NCBI RefSeq assembly: GCF_006475605.1
Contig: NZ_SSBC01000010.1
Span: 1-64,000 of the forward strand
DNA from: Asticcacaulis tiandongensis
GTDB lineage: Bacteria > Pseudomonadota > Alphaproteobacteria > Caulobacterales > Caulobacteraceae
Length of the DNA stretch: 64,000 nt
Reading direction: 5' to 3'
Position 1 is the stretch's first letter. Every line of letters begins with the position of its first letter. A program made the translations under genes and the position numbers. Below, one piece after another: positions 16,902-25,961 of the stretch. Under the pieces are notes generated by a model, which saw nothing but the letters and a program-made list of their open reading frames with translations, was not told where the DNA came from and did no database searches.

Positions 16902-17960
16902 ATGACCTATCATTCGACCATTCCGCTGGTGCCTTCGGATACGCTCTGGTTCTACAGCGGGCCGGTGCCTACCGCGACATCCCTTGCCCATAGGCAGGAT
17001 TTTCTGGGAAAATATACCCAAGGTACCGGCTTTCAGCTGAAACCCCTGAAAGAGGCGCGGGATGTGACCTTGCGCGCCCAGCATTTCCACCATGACATCA
17101 AGACACTGGTACGCGAAGGCGGGAACGTGTTCCCGATTTTTAACCGGGCGCGTAATCTGGCACAGCGCGGATATGATAATACGGTTGTCATCGGCCTGAC
17201 CTGGGTCGATGAGGTGCAGGTGCTTCTGGCGCGTCCCGGTCTCGGATTTGACGGGCAGGGTATAGGTGCACTGAAAGGCAAGCGACTGGGCCTGTCCCAT
17301 ACCCCTGCCGAGGTTGATGTCTGGCAGGCCATGGCCCTGCGGGGCTTTGACACCGCGCTGAAACTGGCCGGTCTTACGTTTGAGGATGTTATCTTAAGCC
17401 GGATAAAAGGGCCTGATCTGCGCTTTCAGCCCTACGCCCGGCGCGGGGATAATGGCTCGCGTGTCACCGAAGAGGCGCTGTTGCGCGGCGAGATCGATGT
17501 CATCTATGCCCGTGGTGCGGCGGCGATACAGCTTCAGCAGGCGCATAATCTTGAGGTGGTTCTCGATATCAACGCGCTGGATGATCCGAAATTGCGCGTC
17601 AACAACGGCACGCCCCGTCTGCTCACTGTGCATCGGCATTTGCTTGATGATCATCCGGATCTTGTGACACGCTATCTGAAGGCCTTGAGAGTGGCAGGGC
17701 AATGGGCGTCGGAACATCCCCGCGAAGTGGTCGAGATTCTGGCCGAAGACACCGATTCCACACCAGAAAGTGTCCGGCGTGGCTACGGCCCCAGGCTGGA
17801 ACATATTTTTGATATCAAGCTCAATTCGGCGCGGGTGGCCGCCTTGCAGGATCAGGTCGATTTTCTGCACAGGTTCGGGCTGATTGAGATCCGCTTCGAT
17901 GTCGGCGCATGGATTAATACATCGCCGCTGGTTCAGTCGAGTCTACTTCGTGACCATTGA
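16902..17960 (+). CDS. DszB-like sulfinate desulfinase homologue lacking the catalytic Cys
   Basis: This 352-residue protein has a periplasmic-binding-protein fold but no signal peptide, so it should be cytosolic. It resembles DszB, the 2'-hydroxybiphenyl-2-sulfinate desulfinase, as recalled from memory. FYSGPVPTA (17-25) aligns with the DszB segment holding Cys27. His61 (QHFHHD) and Arg71 (VREGGN) align with DszB His60 and Arg70 at the identical 10-residue spacing. The position of Cys27 is Gly20 here, and the whole protein has no Cys. It may be a desulfinase with altered chemistry or a cytosolic sulfonate/sulfinate-binding protein. AAGGA lies 8 bp before the start at 16902. It is followed 10 bp later by the FMN reductase gene. 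Confidence 0.7.
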   Translation: MTYHSTIPLVPSDTLWFYSGPVPTATSLAHRQDFLGKYTQGTGFQLKPLKEARDVTLRAQHFHHDIKTLVREGGNVFPIFNRARNLAQRGYDNTVVIGLTWVDEVQVLLARPGLGFDGQGIGALKGKRLGLSHTPAEVDVWQAMALRGFDTALKLAGLTFEDVILSRIKGPDLRFQPYARRGDNGSRVTEEALLRGEIDVIYARGAAAIQLQQAHNLEVVLDINALDDPKLRVNNGTPRLLTVHRHLLDDHPDLVTRYLKALRVAGQWASEHPREVVEILAEDTDSTPESVRRGYGPRLEHIFDIKLNSARVAALQDQVDFLHRFGLIEIRFDVGAWINTSPLVQSSLLRDH

Positions 17961-17970
17961 GAGAAAATCT

Positions 17971-18570
17971 ATGTCCTTATCTTACGCTCGCCACACGGCG
18001 CCGGTTATCGTTGGTTTTGGCGGTGCCCTGAGCCAGGATTCACAAACCGAGCGTCTGCTTAAAACAGTACTCGATGAGGCGGCGCAGTTGGGGGCGCGTA
18101 CCCGCCTTTTTAGCGGACGTGATCTGGCGGCCCTGCCGCACTATGATCCGGTCGATCCCTGTCGCACCCCCGCGCAGGAAGCCTTTCTGGCGGCCATCAG
18201 GGAAGCGGACGGGGTCGTTATCGCCACCCCGACCTATCATGGGGGCATTACGGGGCTGGTCAAAAATGCCATCGATCTGATTTCAGACCTGCGTACCGAT
18301 GCGCGTCCCTATCTCGATGGCCGTCCGGTGGGCATTGTGGTGACCGCCGGTGGCGGTCAGGGGGCAGGGGCAACCCTCTCAGGGGTGCGCGATATTGTAC
18401 ACGCCCTGAGAGGCTGGCCAACGCCGATAGGGGTTGCCGTCAACAATCCGGTTATTTTCGACGAACAGGGCCAGATACTGAGCAACTCGCTGAAAGAAGC
18501 CATTCGGACGCAGGCGCGTCAGATGGTAGAGTTTCATCTGCTGCATAAACAGCGTAGTTTCGCCGAATAG
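17971..18570 (+). CDS. NADPH-dependent FMN reductase
   Basis: This 199-residue flavodoxin-fold reductase is of the SsuE/MsuE/NADPH_FMN_red type. ATPTYHGGITGLVKNAIDLISDL in family form (key part TPTYHGGITGLVKN) is the FMN-binding and dimer loop, and the later Gly-rich VVTAGGGQGAGATL is also typical. It should supply reduced FMN to the two luciferase-like monooxygenases, as SsuE does for SsuD. A longer frame overlaps the DszB-like gene. The start at 17971 is preferred because it lies 10 bp after that stop and begins at the family N-terminus. It has two Met and one Cys. It is the last gene of the island on the plus strand. Confidence 0.88.
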   Translation: MSLSYARHTAPVIVGFGGALSQDSQTERLLKTVLDEAAQLGARTRLFSGRDLAALPHYDPVDPCRTPAQEAFLAAIREADGVVIATPTYHGGITGLVKNAIDLISDLRTDARPYLDGRPVGIVVTAGGGQGAGATLSGVRDIVHALRGWPTPIGVAVNNPVIFDEQGQILSNSLKEAIRTQARQMVEFHLLHKQRSFAE

Positions 18571-18589
18571 TCTTACCTGCAGGTATAGG

Positions 18590-19144
18590 CTACCTGGTGA
18601 TAGATATAAGCGGCGGCCCCGCGCTCAGCAGAAAGAAAAACGGCAAGGCGCCCCTCAAGTCCATAAGGCCCAGAATGTGGCGTTCATCAATCCGACGAAA
18701 ATGATCTGTTATCGGTTGATGGTCATAAATCATCGCCGCACTTGTAGCGCCGCGATAGACGACGAGGCGAAGGCGGGCCCTTGGTCTGGATGTCTGAATA
18801 AGCGGATGGAGCACTTTGAAAAGCCCATACATAACCGGATGGCGAGCCAGCCGGGGCATTTTCAGCGCCAGACCTAAGGGAACCCGTGCCGGATCAACCC
18901 TGACTATCTTACCGGATACGGAAAACAGAAGGGGATCAACCACCTCCGGTGTATGAAAGGCTTTACCGTACCACCCATACCGTTCCAGCAAGCCATCAAG
19001 CGGGTGCTGAGTGTGTAACCCTGAGCCCAGCCAGTCGCCGTTCAGTTCTGAAACCTGAACCGCGGGCAAGCTGTCAAAATGCCTTAACCCCGCAGCGGTA
19101 TCCAAAGGGGTCGTTTGCCAGGTCCTTAGCCACTCAGGCAGCAT
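18590..19144 (-). CDS. DUF4334 / GXWXG-domain protein
   Basis: This 184-residue protein has an N-terminal GXWXG-like motif (ELNGDWLGSGLHT, about 33-45) and a C-terminal DUF4334 region containing ATSAAMIYDHQPITDHFRRID and LMDLRG. Function is unknown; members are predicted cytosolic and lipocalin-like. GGAGG precedes the start. It converges on the FMN reductase gene and is separated from it by only 19 bp, so it is probably outside the sulfur island. Confidence 0.8.
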   Translation of the reverse strand: MLPEWLRTWQTTPLDTAAGLRHFDSLPAVQVSELNGDWLGSGLHTQHPLDGLLERYGWYGKAFHTPEVVDPLLFSVSGKIVRVDPARVPLGLALKMPRLARHPVMYGLFKVLHPLIQTSRPRARLRLVVYRGATSAAMIYDHQPITDHFRRIDERHILGLMDLRGALPFFFLLSAGPPLISITR

Positions 19145-19261
19145 TGATGCCCTCCATCAGCCGTTCTCTGAAAACCTTAACGCAAGCGCAAGTGGTTTCT
19201 AAAGGCGGCTTTGGAGAGCTATCTGCAAACTTCGGGTAAATTTGCCAAACCCAACCGGTGA

Positions 19262-19603
19262 TCAGCCCTTGTTTGCGATCAGGCCAATGTCCAAAGGCTC
19301 ACCACCCTCGGCGACAGCTATCAGCATATCGACATTGGGATGGGCACCGGGACGGTTGCGGGCATCCGCTGTGTGCTCGGCGAATATCTCCAGTCCGTGA
19401 CGGGCGGCCTGCGCATCAAGCGTACCAAAACAGTGTTTAAGATACTGATAGACGGCCAGCGAACCCTGTTTGCCCGGCGCATTCTCGATGGTTGCGACCA
19501 CAGCACCGGTCTTGTCGCTCAGTTCAATGCGCTGCAGTCCCTCAATAGACGGCAACTTCTGCAGGTTTTCCTTAAACGACGAACCGGCTTTTATCTGTGT
19601 CAT
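19262..19603 (-). CDS. DUF2322 family protein
   Basis: This 113-residue protein of unknown function resembles DUF2322. Recognisable blocks are SFKENLQKLPSIEGLQRIEL, GSLAVYQYL and GLEIFAEHTADARNRPGAHP. The start at 19603 is preferred over an ATG three codons upstream, because AGGA lies 9 bp before it and only about 1 bp before the other. It lies just upstream of the ABC-F gene on the same strand, with a 117-bp gap before the DUF4334 gene. No catalytic motif is evident. Confidence 0.75.
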   Translation of the reverse strand: MTQIKAGSSFKENLQKLPSIEGLQRIELSDKTGAVVATIENAPGKQGSLAVYQYLKHCFGTLDAQAARHGLEIFAEHTADARNRPGAHPNVDMLIAVAEGGEPLDIGLIANKG

Positions 19604-19634
19604 CTGTCTCATTCCTGATTATAATTTAAGAAAG

Positions 19635-21263
19635 CTACCCGCCCGGATGCAGGCCCGGTGCTTCCTGACCGGTGCGGGCGACATATTCGCTATAGCCGCC
19701 GCCGTAACTGTGCACCCCCTCAGGCGTCAGTTCCAGCACACGGTTCGATAAGGCCGCCAGAAAATGCCGGTCGTGCGACACAAACAGCATGGTCCCCTCA
19801 AAATCGGCCAGTGCCGCAACCAGCATCTCCTTGGTCGCCATATCAAGGTGGTTGGTCGGCTCATCGAGCACCAGAAGGTTCGGCGGATCGAATAACATCT
19901 TGGCCATCACCAGCCGGGCTTTTTCACCACCCGACAAGACGCGACAGGGCTTTTCGACATCATCCCCTGAAAAGCCAAAACATCCGGCAAGCGTCCTGAG
20001 CGCCCCCTGACCGGCCTGAGGGAAGCTGCTGTCGAGCGACTCGAAAATCGTTTCCTCGCCGTCTAGTAAATCCATCGAGTGCTGGGCAAAATAGCCCATC
20101 TTAACGCTGGCGCCGATGCTGACCTTACCCTGATCCGGCGTCTCTGTTCCGGCCGCCAGTTTCAGCAGGGTCGATTTCCCCGCGCCATTGGCCCCAAGCA
20201 CGCACCAGCGCTCCTTACGACGCACCTGAAAATCAAGTCCGTCATAGATGGTATGGCTGCCATAGCTTTTATGCACCTGACGCAGGTTCAGCACATCTTC
20301 GCCTGAACGCGGCGGCGACCGGAACTCAAACTGAATGTTCTGGCGACGGCGAGGGGCTTCGACCTTTTCAATCTTGTCGAGCTTTTTCACACGGCTCTGA
20401 ACCTGCGCCGCATGCGACGCCCGCGCTTTGAAGCGTTCAATGAACTTGATTTCCTTGGCCAGCATGGCCTGCTGGCGCTCATACTGCGCCTGACGCTGCT
20501 TTTCGGTCAGGGCACGCTGCTGGTCAAAGAAATCGAGATCCCCCGAATAGGTAATCAGCGAACCGGCATCGATTTCGATGACCTTGCCGATAATGCGGTT
20601 CATGAAGGCCCGATCGTGCGAGGTCATCAGCAAGGCCCCGTCATAGGATTTGAGGAAGGCCTCAAGCCAGATCAGGCTCTCAAGATCAAGGTGGTTACTC
20701 GGTTCATCGAGCAGCATCATGTCCGGCCGCATCAGCAGAATACGGGCGAGGGCGACGCGCATCTTCCAGCCGCCGGACAACAGCCCGACATCACCATCCA
20801 TGCGTTCCTGACTGAAGCTTAAGCCCGCCAGCACCTCCCGTGCGCGCGCCTCAAGCGCATAGCCGTCCAGTTCCTCAAATTTTTCCTGCACCTCGCCATA
20901 CCGCTCAATAATGGCGTCCATCTGATCGGCCTGATCCGGATCAACCATACCGGCCTCAAGCGTTGCCATCTCGGCCATCAGCGCGCTGACGGGGCCGACC
21001 CCGTCCATCACGGCGGAGACAGCGCTCTGGCCCGACATCTCGCCGACATCCTGACTGAAATAGCCGATGGTCATGCCGGGATCGATCAGCACCTGACCGT
21101 CATCAGGTTGCTCCCGACCGGTGATCATGCGGAACAGGGTCGTTTTACCCGCCCCGTTTGGTCCGACAAGCCCGACCTTTTCGCCTTTCATAATGTTCAT
21201 CGACGCATCGATAAACAGAATCTGGTGGCCATTTTGCTTGCTGATATTATCGAGACGGATCAT
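19635..21263 (-). CDS. ABC-F family ATPase
   Basis: This 542-residue protein has two ABC domains on one chain and no membrane segments. The first domain has Walker A GPNGAGKTT (35-43), signature LSGGWKMRVA and Walker B MMLLDEPSNHLD. A charged helical linker follows, containing KQRQAQYERQQAMLAKEIKF. The second has GANGAGKST, LSGGEKARLV and LLVLDEPTNHLD. ABC-F proteins act on the ribosome (EttA, Uup, YheS, YbiT) rather than in transport, and the linker is the part that reaches toward the tRNA site. The exact subgroup cannot be assigned from the sequence alone. It reads on the minus strand between DUF2322 and the NHEJ genes. Confidence 0.9.
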   Translation of the reverse strand: MIRLDNISKQNGHQILFIDASMNIMKGEKVGLVGPNGAGKTTLFRMITGREQPDDGQVLIDPGMTIGYFSQDVGEMSGQSAVSAVMDGVGPVSALMAEMATLEAGMVDPDQADQMDAIIERYGEVQEKFEELDGYALEARAREVLAGLSFSQERMDGDVGLLSGGWKMRVALARILLMRPDMMLLDEPSNHLDLESLIWLEAFLKSYDGALLMTSHDRAFMNRIIGKVIEIDAGSLITYSGDLDFFDQQRALTEKQRQAQYERQQAMLAKEIKFIERFKARASHAAQVQSRVKKLDKIEKVEAPRRRQNIQFEFRSPPRSGEDVLNLRQVHKSYGSHTIYDGLDFQVRRKERWCVLGANGAGKSTLLKLAAGTETPDQGKVSIGASVKMGYFAQHSMDLLDGEETIFESLDSSFPQAGQGALRTLAGCFGFSGDDVEKPCRVLSGGEKARLVMAKMLFDPPNLLVLDEPTNHLDMATKEMLVAALADFEGTMLFVSHDRHFLAALSNRVLELTPEGVHSYGGGYSEYVARTGQEAPGLHPGG

Positions 21264-21410
21264 GGGTTCTTACTGACTGAAAGGAAGCCTGAGCGGACCA
21301 TCTGTCTCACGACAAGGCGCGCCCGTGCGGTTGGTCAGGGGTCTACAGGTGTAAGGCAGATTTGGGAAGCATGTTCATAGCCATCCGTTCAGAAACACCC
21401 AAACGCGGCG

Positions 21411-23960
21411 CTAATCACCGATATTCAGCGCCCGTAATATCCTGGCGGACAGCGACTGTTTCACCGTCAGCATATCGGCCCAGATATCGCCCTTAACGGT
21501 CTTCAAACGCGCCGCCATAGTGCGAACATTGAAATCCGCAGGCGTAAGCGTTTCTGATAATTCGTCCCATTCGACGGGCGTGGCGACCGGCGCGCCGTCT
21601 CTGGCGCGTACGACATAGGGGGCCACCGCTGTGGCTGTGTGGTCATTGCGCAGGTAATCGACGAAGATTTTTCCCTTACGCGCGGCCTTTGACGCACGGG
21701 CAATATAGATATCCGGCGTGTCATGTTCCATGGATTGGGCAATGGCCTTGCTGAAGGCCTTGATGTCATCCCAGCCATGTTCGGGTTTGATGGGAATGAC
21801 CACATGCAATCCTTTGCCGCCCGTGGTTTTGACAAAGCTTTTCAGTCCGAATTCCTGCATACGCAGACGCACTTCACGCGCTGCTGTGACGACCTCCGCC
21901 CATTCCACGGCCTCATCGGGATCAAGGTCAAAGATGATCCGGTCCGGAAGGTCAGGCGCTTCGGCCATGCAGCCCCAGGGGTGAATTTCCAAAACGCCCC
22001 ACTGACTGAGTGATATAAGACCCGCCGCATCCTCAATCATCACATAGCCGTCGCTACGTCCGGTCACCTTGATGCCGGTATCATGGATGTGCGGGATATT
22101 GGCCCCCGCCAGATGCCGCTGAAAAAAGCAGTCTTCAGCCATGCCTTCGGGGCAGCGGATCACCGATACAGGCCGCCCCGCGACATGAGGCAGCAAAACA
22201 GAAGCCACCGAATAATAATATTCAGCCACCTCCAGCTTGGTCAGGCCGATATCGGGATAGACAATCCGCTGCGGGTTAGAAATGGCTATGCCGCCGATCT
22301 CGGCTTTAGCGTTCTTTGACATGGATGTCTTTCCTTTTGGAGGCGCGTTTACCTCTGCCTTGCCCTCAGGCGATGGCAACTCCCGACCGATGACGGCGGC
22401 AGGCTTGTCTTCGCGCAGACCCTGAAAAGACGGATGCCGCATGCGTCCTTCGCTGGTCCAGTTGGCGAACTGCACCTCGGCCACCAGCCGTGGCTCGACC
22501 CAGCGTGCCCCGCGCCGAAAGGCGGCAGGCACATCGACAAAAGGCGAAGCCTCGGCAGGCAGGGCCTCCAACTGCTGCCTTAGCCTCAGGGATGAGGTCT
22601 GGGTAAAGCCCGTACCCACTTTTCCGGCATAGATAAATTGCCCATCCTCATAAAAACCGACCAGCAAGGCCCCGATCCCGCGCCCGCCTTTGGTGGGTAA
22701 TGTATAGCCGCCAATGACAAATTCCTGACGCCGGTGACACTTGATCTTCAGCCACTCGCGCCCGCGCCCTGAGCGATAGGGCGCATCGGCGCGTTTGGAA
22801 ATGATCCCTTCCATATCAAGGCCGCAGATCGTCTTCTGAAAATTCGCGCCACTGATATCGAAATGGTCACTGTAGTTGATATGATTATCCGTCTCCGCCC
22901 CTTCGATGATCGGACGCAACTGCGCCTTGCGCTCACTTAAGGGCAGGTCAGTGATATCCTTGCCATCCAGATGCAGCAGGTCAAAAACGTAGTATTGCAG
23001 GGGCGCCTCAATCTCACCGCTTAAGGTCGCCTGTAGCGTTTTGAAATCCGGCTGCCCCTCGGCATTGACCGCCACCACCTCGCCATCCAATATGGCCGAT
23101 GTCACCTTCAGCGCTTTTAACTGATCGGGCAGGGGGGCGAACCGCGCCGTCCAGTCAAGGCCGGTGCGCGTCATAAGCCGTACATCATCGCCCTTGATCA
23201 GAGCCTGAATGCGATAGCCGTCAAACTTGATCTCATGCAGCCAGTTGCGCCCCTTCGGAATTTCCAGCGATAAGGTCGCCAGAGCGGGCGGCACAAACGC
23301 CAAAGCCGCCTTGCTGGTCTTGCTGACCGTTTTCGCCTCAGTCTTAACCGCACGTTCATGTGGCGGTTTAAGATTGGCGGCAATATCGTCCATGCGCCGC
23401 CCGCTGATCACCGAAAAGGCATTATCCTCCAGCCATTTTTCGGCCACCTCGTCTCGGGCAAAGGCGTCCTTATGCTTGATCAGCAGCCAGTTGTGGCGCA
23501 CCTCACCCTTACGGTTGCGATCCTGCGCACGCGGTTTCATGCGCACCAGCGCCCATTCGCCCTGCAATCTCTGGCCATGCAGACGGAACTTGAGATTGCC
23601 TTCCTTAAGGCCCTCGTCAGGATCACCTAACGGCTCCCATGTGCCTTCGTCCCACAACATGACCGTCCCGCCGCCATATTGCCCCTTGGGGATCGTGCCT
23701 TCAAAGCGGCCATAGCTAACCGGATGATCCTCGACCTCGACCGCCAGACGCTTGTCCTGCGGATTAAGGCTCGGCCCTCGCGTCACCGCCCATGACTTAA
23801 GCACACCCCCCGTCTCAAGCCTGAGATCATAATGCAGTCGCGTTGCTGCATGTTTCTGAATGAGATAGCGCCGCCCTTCCGGCAAGGATTGCTCGCCCGA
23901 AGGCTCCTGTGTGCGGGTGAAATCGCGTTTCTGGCGGTAGGTCTCAAGCCGGTCCGCCAT
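21411..23960 (-). CDS. ligD: DNA ligase D, PE-LIG-POL type
   Basis: This 849-residue multifunctional NHEJ enzyme has three domains in order. The N-terminal 3'-phosphoesterase (about 1-190) shows RYLIQKHAATRLHYDLRLE with His/Asp ligands. The ATP-dependent ligase (about 220-510) has adenylation motif EIKFDGYR with Lys245, plus EGIISKR. The C-terminal primase-polymerase (about 560-849) contains IIFDLDPDE, TTGGKGLHV and FVDYLRND. It seals and fills double-strand breaks held by Ku. Its start lies 3 bp after the stop of the Ku gene, so the two are co-transcribed. All three domains look intact. Confidence 0.95.
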   Translation of the reverse strand: MADRLETYRQKRDFTRTQEPSGEQSLPEGRRYLIQKHAATRLHYDLRLETGGVLKSWAVTRGPSLNPQDKRLAVEVEDHPVSYGRFEGTIPKGQYGGGTVMLWDEGTWEPLGDPDEGLKEGNLKFRLHGQRLQGEWALVRMKPRAQDRNRKGEVRHNWLLIKHKDAFARDEVAEKWLEDNAFSVISGRRMDDIAANLKPPHERAVKTEAKTVSKTSKAALAFVPPALATLSLEIPKGRNWLHEIKFDGYRIQALIKGDDVRLMTRTGLDWTARFAPLPDQLKALKVTSAILDGEVVAVNAEGQPDFKTLQATLSGEIEAPLQYYVFDLLHLDGKDITDLPLSERKAQLRPIIEGAETDNHINYSDHFDISGANFQKTICGLDMEGIISKRADAPYRSGRGREWLKIKCHRRQEFVIGGYTLPTKGGRGIGALLVGFYEDGQFIYAGKVGTGFTQTSSLRLRQQLEALPAEASPFVDVPAAFRRGARWVEPRLVAEVQFANWTSEGRMRHPSFQGLREDKPAAVIGRELPSPEGKAEVNAPPKGKTSMSKNAKAEIGGIAISNPQRIVYPDIGLTKLEVAEYYYSVASVLLPHVAGRPVSVIRCPEGMAEDCFFQRHLAGANIPHIHDTGIKVTGRSDGYVMIEDAAGLISLSQWGVLEIHPWGCMAEAPDLPDRIIFDLDPDEAVEWAEVVTAAREVRLRMQEFGLKSFVKTTGGKGLHVVIPIKPEHGWDDIKAFSKAIAQSMEHDTPDIYIARASKAARKGKIFVDYLRNDHTATAVAPYVVRARDGAPVATPVEWDELSETLTPADFNVRTMAARLKTVKGDIWADMLTVKQSLSARILRALNIGD

Positions 23961-23963
23961 GGC

Positions 23964-24863
23964 TTACCCCGCCTTTTTCCGCTCAGGTTTTGCTTTCGCC
24001 GCCGCCGGTTTGCGTTCCTTGGTATCTTTGGCGGCAGGCGTCTTTTTTGTCGCGCGCCGCGCAGGCTTTTCGGCCTTGTCTTCCGATCCTGACTCCTGAA
24101 GGCTTTTACGCAGGGCATCCATCAGATTGATAACCTTGGCCGCGGGCCGGTCCTCTTCAATGGTTACCGGATCACGTTCCTCGAGCTTGGCATCAATCAG
24201 TTCCTGTAAGGCCAGCCGATAATGGTCATGGAAATGACCGGCATCAAACTCGGCCGTCTTGCGCCGGATCAGTTCCTTGGCAAGATCAAGTTCTTCGGAT
24301 TTCGAGGCCTTGGCGGTGATGTCCTCGAAAAACGGATCACTGTCACGCAACTCGTCCTCATAACGCAGAGTATGCAGCAAAAGCCCCGTGCCGCAGGGCT
24401 TTATGGCACACAGCCGCTCCCGCCCGCCTATCGCCAGTTGCCCGATACCGGTCTTTTTGGTCTGCCTCAAGGCATCGCGGATAATGGCAAAGGTATCCTC
24501 ATCTGCGGATTTCTGCGGCGCAACGAAATAGGGTGAGTCAAAATAGAGATCGTCGATTTCGTCGGAACTGACGAATTGCACGATCTCCAGCGTGCGCGAT
24601 GACGGAATCCTGAGGTCCTTAATCTCGTCCGGATCAATCAGGACATATTCGCCCTTTTCCACCTCATAGCCTTTGACGATATCGTCCCGATCCACCACCG
24701 TACCGTCTTCGGTGACGTTCTGGTGCCGGATACGCTGCTTCGTCTTGCGATAGATTTCACGCAGCGGAATAGTGCGTGACCGGTTGAGCGCCGAATAGAT
24801 ACCCACCGGCAGGCTGACCAGTGACATACGCAAATTACCGCTCCAGTAGGGACGTAAGGCCAT
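23964..24863 (-). CDS. ku: Ku protein, NHEJ end-binding
   Basis: This 299-residue bacterial Ku is a homodimeric ring that binds DNA ends and recruits LigD. The start MALRPYWSGNLRMSLVSLPV is the standard family N-terminus and follows GAGGGG, so an upstream in-frame extension of 21 codons is rejected. The core contains YFVAPQKSADEDTFAIIRDAL, close to the family pattern. The C-terminal 40 residues are rich in Lys, Ala and Pro (ATKKTPAAKDTKERKPAA), as expected for the DNA-binding tail of extended Ku. It lies 11 bp after the SDR gene and 3 bp before ligD. Confidence 0.95.
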   Translation of the reverse strand: MALRPYWSGNLRMSLVSLPVGIYSALNRSRTIPLREIYRKTKQRIRHQNVTEDGTVVDRDDIVKGYEVEKGEYVLIDPDEIKDLRIPSSRTLEIVQFVSSDEIDDLYFDSPYFVAPQKSADEDTFAIIRDALRQTKKTGIGQLAIGGRERLCAIKPCGTGLLLHTLRYEDELRDSDPFFEDITAKASKSEELDLAKELIRRKTAEFDAGHFHDHYRLALQELIDAKLEERDPVTIEEDRPAAKVINLMDALRKSLQESGSEDKAEKPARRATKKTPAAKDTKERKPAAAKAKPERKKAG

Positions 24864-24874
24864 CTCACATCCCC

Positions 24875-25876
24875 TCAGTATCCGCCAATAATCGGCAGGA
24901 TTTCGCCGGTAATATAGCTTGAGCACTGCTTCGACGCCAGAAACACATAGGCTGGCGCAATTTCTTCAGGCTGAGCCGGACGCTTCATCGGCACCTGTGA
25001 GCCAAATTGTGCCACCTCTTCTGCCGGACGATCAGCGGGGTTGAGCGGCGTCCAGACCGGCCCGGGCGACACCGCATTGACGCGAATGCCGCGCTCAACC
25101 AGATGCGCCGCTAAAGATCGCGTAAAGGCATGGATGCCGCCCTTGGTCATGCCGTAATCCAGAAGCTCGCCACTGCCCTTAAGGCCGACGACCGAGCCTG
25201 TATTGATAATCGCCCCGCCTTCCGGCAGATGCGGCGTCGCCGCCTGCGCCATATGGAAATAGCCATAGAGATTGACCTTGAGCGTGCGATCGAACTGTTC
25301 GGGGCTAAGGTCTTCAAAGCGTTCGGTATGCAGTTGAAAGGCGGCATTATTGACCAGAATATCCAGCTTACCGAAGTGGCTGACCGTCTGGCTGACGGCG
25401 GCGAAACAATTGTCGCGTTTAGCCACATCGCCCGAAATCAGCAGACAGCGCCGCCCTTCGGCCTCAACCAACTGACGCGTCTTTTCAGCATCTTCATGCT
25501 CATCCAGATAGACAATCGCCACGTCGCAGCCTTCGCGGGCATAGAGAATAGCCACTGACCGTCCAATGCCGGAATCGCCGCCGGTAATCAGCGCTACCTG
25601 ATCTTTCAGCTTCTCCGAACCCTTATAATAGGGCGCATCATACATGGGCTGAAGTTCCAAATCGGCCTCAATCCCCGGCTTCGGCAAATGCTGTGCGGGC
25701 AGGGGCGGTACCGGATAGGGCCGCGCCCCTGTCTGGGCCACAGGGGCCTCTGACTGAGGCTCGTTGTCCAAAGCGGCATCCAGCGCATCGACTTCGCTTT
25801 GAAGGTCACGATCCTTTGCCGCGCCGATTTCGGCCTTGGTTTTCAGGCTGTAACCTACGGTATTGGGTTCAGACAT
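24875..25876 (-). CDS. SDR oxidoreductase, YghA-like
   Basis: This 333-residue short-chain dehydrogenase has an N-terminal extension of about 80 residues rich in charged and Pro residues. That extension is common in YghA and Bacillus general-stress relatives. Visible motifs: TGGDSGIGRSVA (cofactor Gly-rich loop), DILVNNAAFQ, GSVVGLKGSGELLDYGMTKGGI (Ser, Tyr and Lys catalytic residues) and the C-terminal SYITGEILPIIGGY. It precedes ku and ligD with an 11-bp gap, forming a likely three-gene stress operon. The substrate is unknown. Confidence 0.88.
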   Translation of the reverse strand: MSEPNTVGYSLKTKAEIGAAKDRDLQSEVDALDAALDNEPQSEAPVAQTGARPYPVPPLPAQHLPKPGIEADLELQPMYDAPYYKGSEKLKDQVALITGGDSGIGRSVAILYAREGCDVAIVYLDEHEDAEKTRQLVEAEGRRCLLISGDVAKRDNCFAAVSQTVSHFGKLDILVNNAAFQLHTERFEDLSPEQFDRTLKVNLYGYFHMAQAATPHLPEGGAIINTGSVVGLKGSGELLDYGMTKGGIHAFTRSLAAHLVERGIRVNAVSPGPVWTPLNPADRPAEEVAQFGSQVPMKRPAQPEEIAPAYVFLASKQCSSYITGEILPIIGGY

Positions 25877-25961
25877 AACATTACCTCCTGAGAGCGAATG
25901 TCACCATCATAGGCGTGCCGATGTAAAATTGCCGTTGGTCAGGTTCGAAGCGATATAAACA

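Noticed and set aside
24000-24110. Low-complexity Lys/Ala/Pro repeat in the Ku gene as a possible tandem DNA repeat
   Set aside because: It is the normal basic tail of extended bacterial Ku; the DNA has no exact repeat unit.
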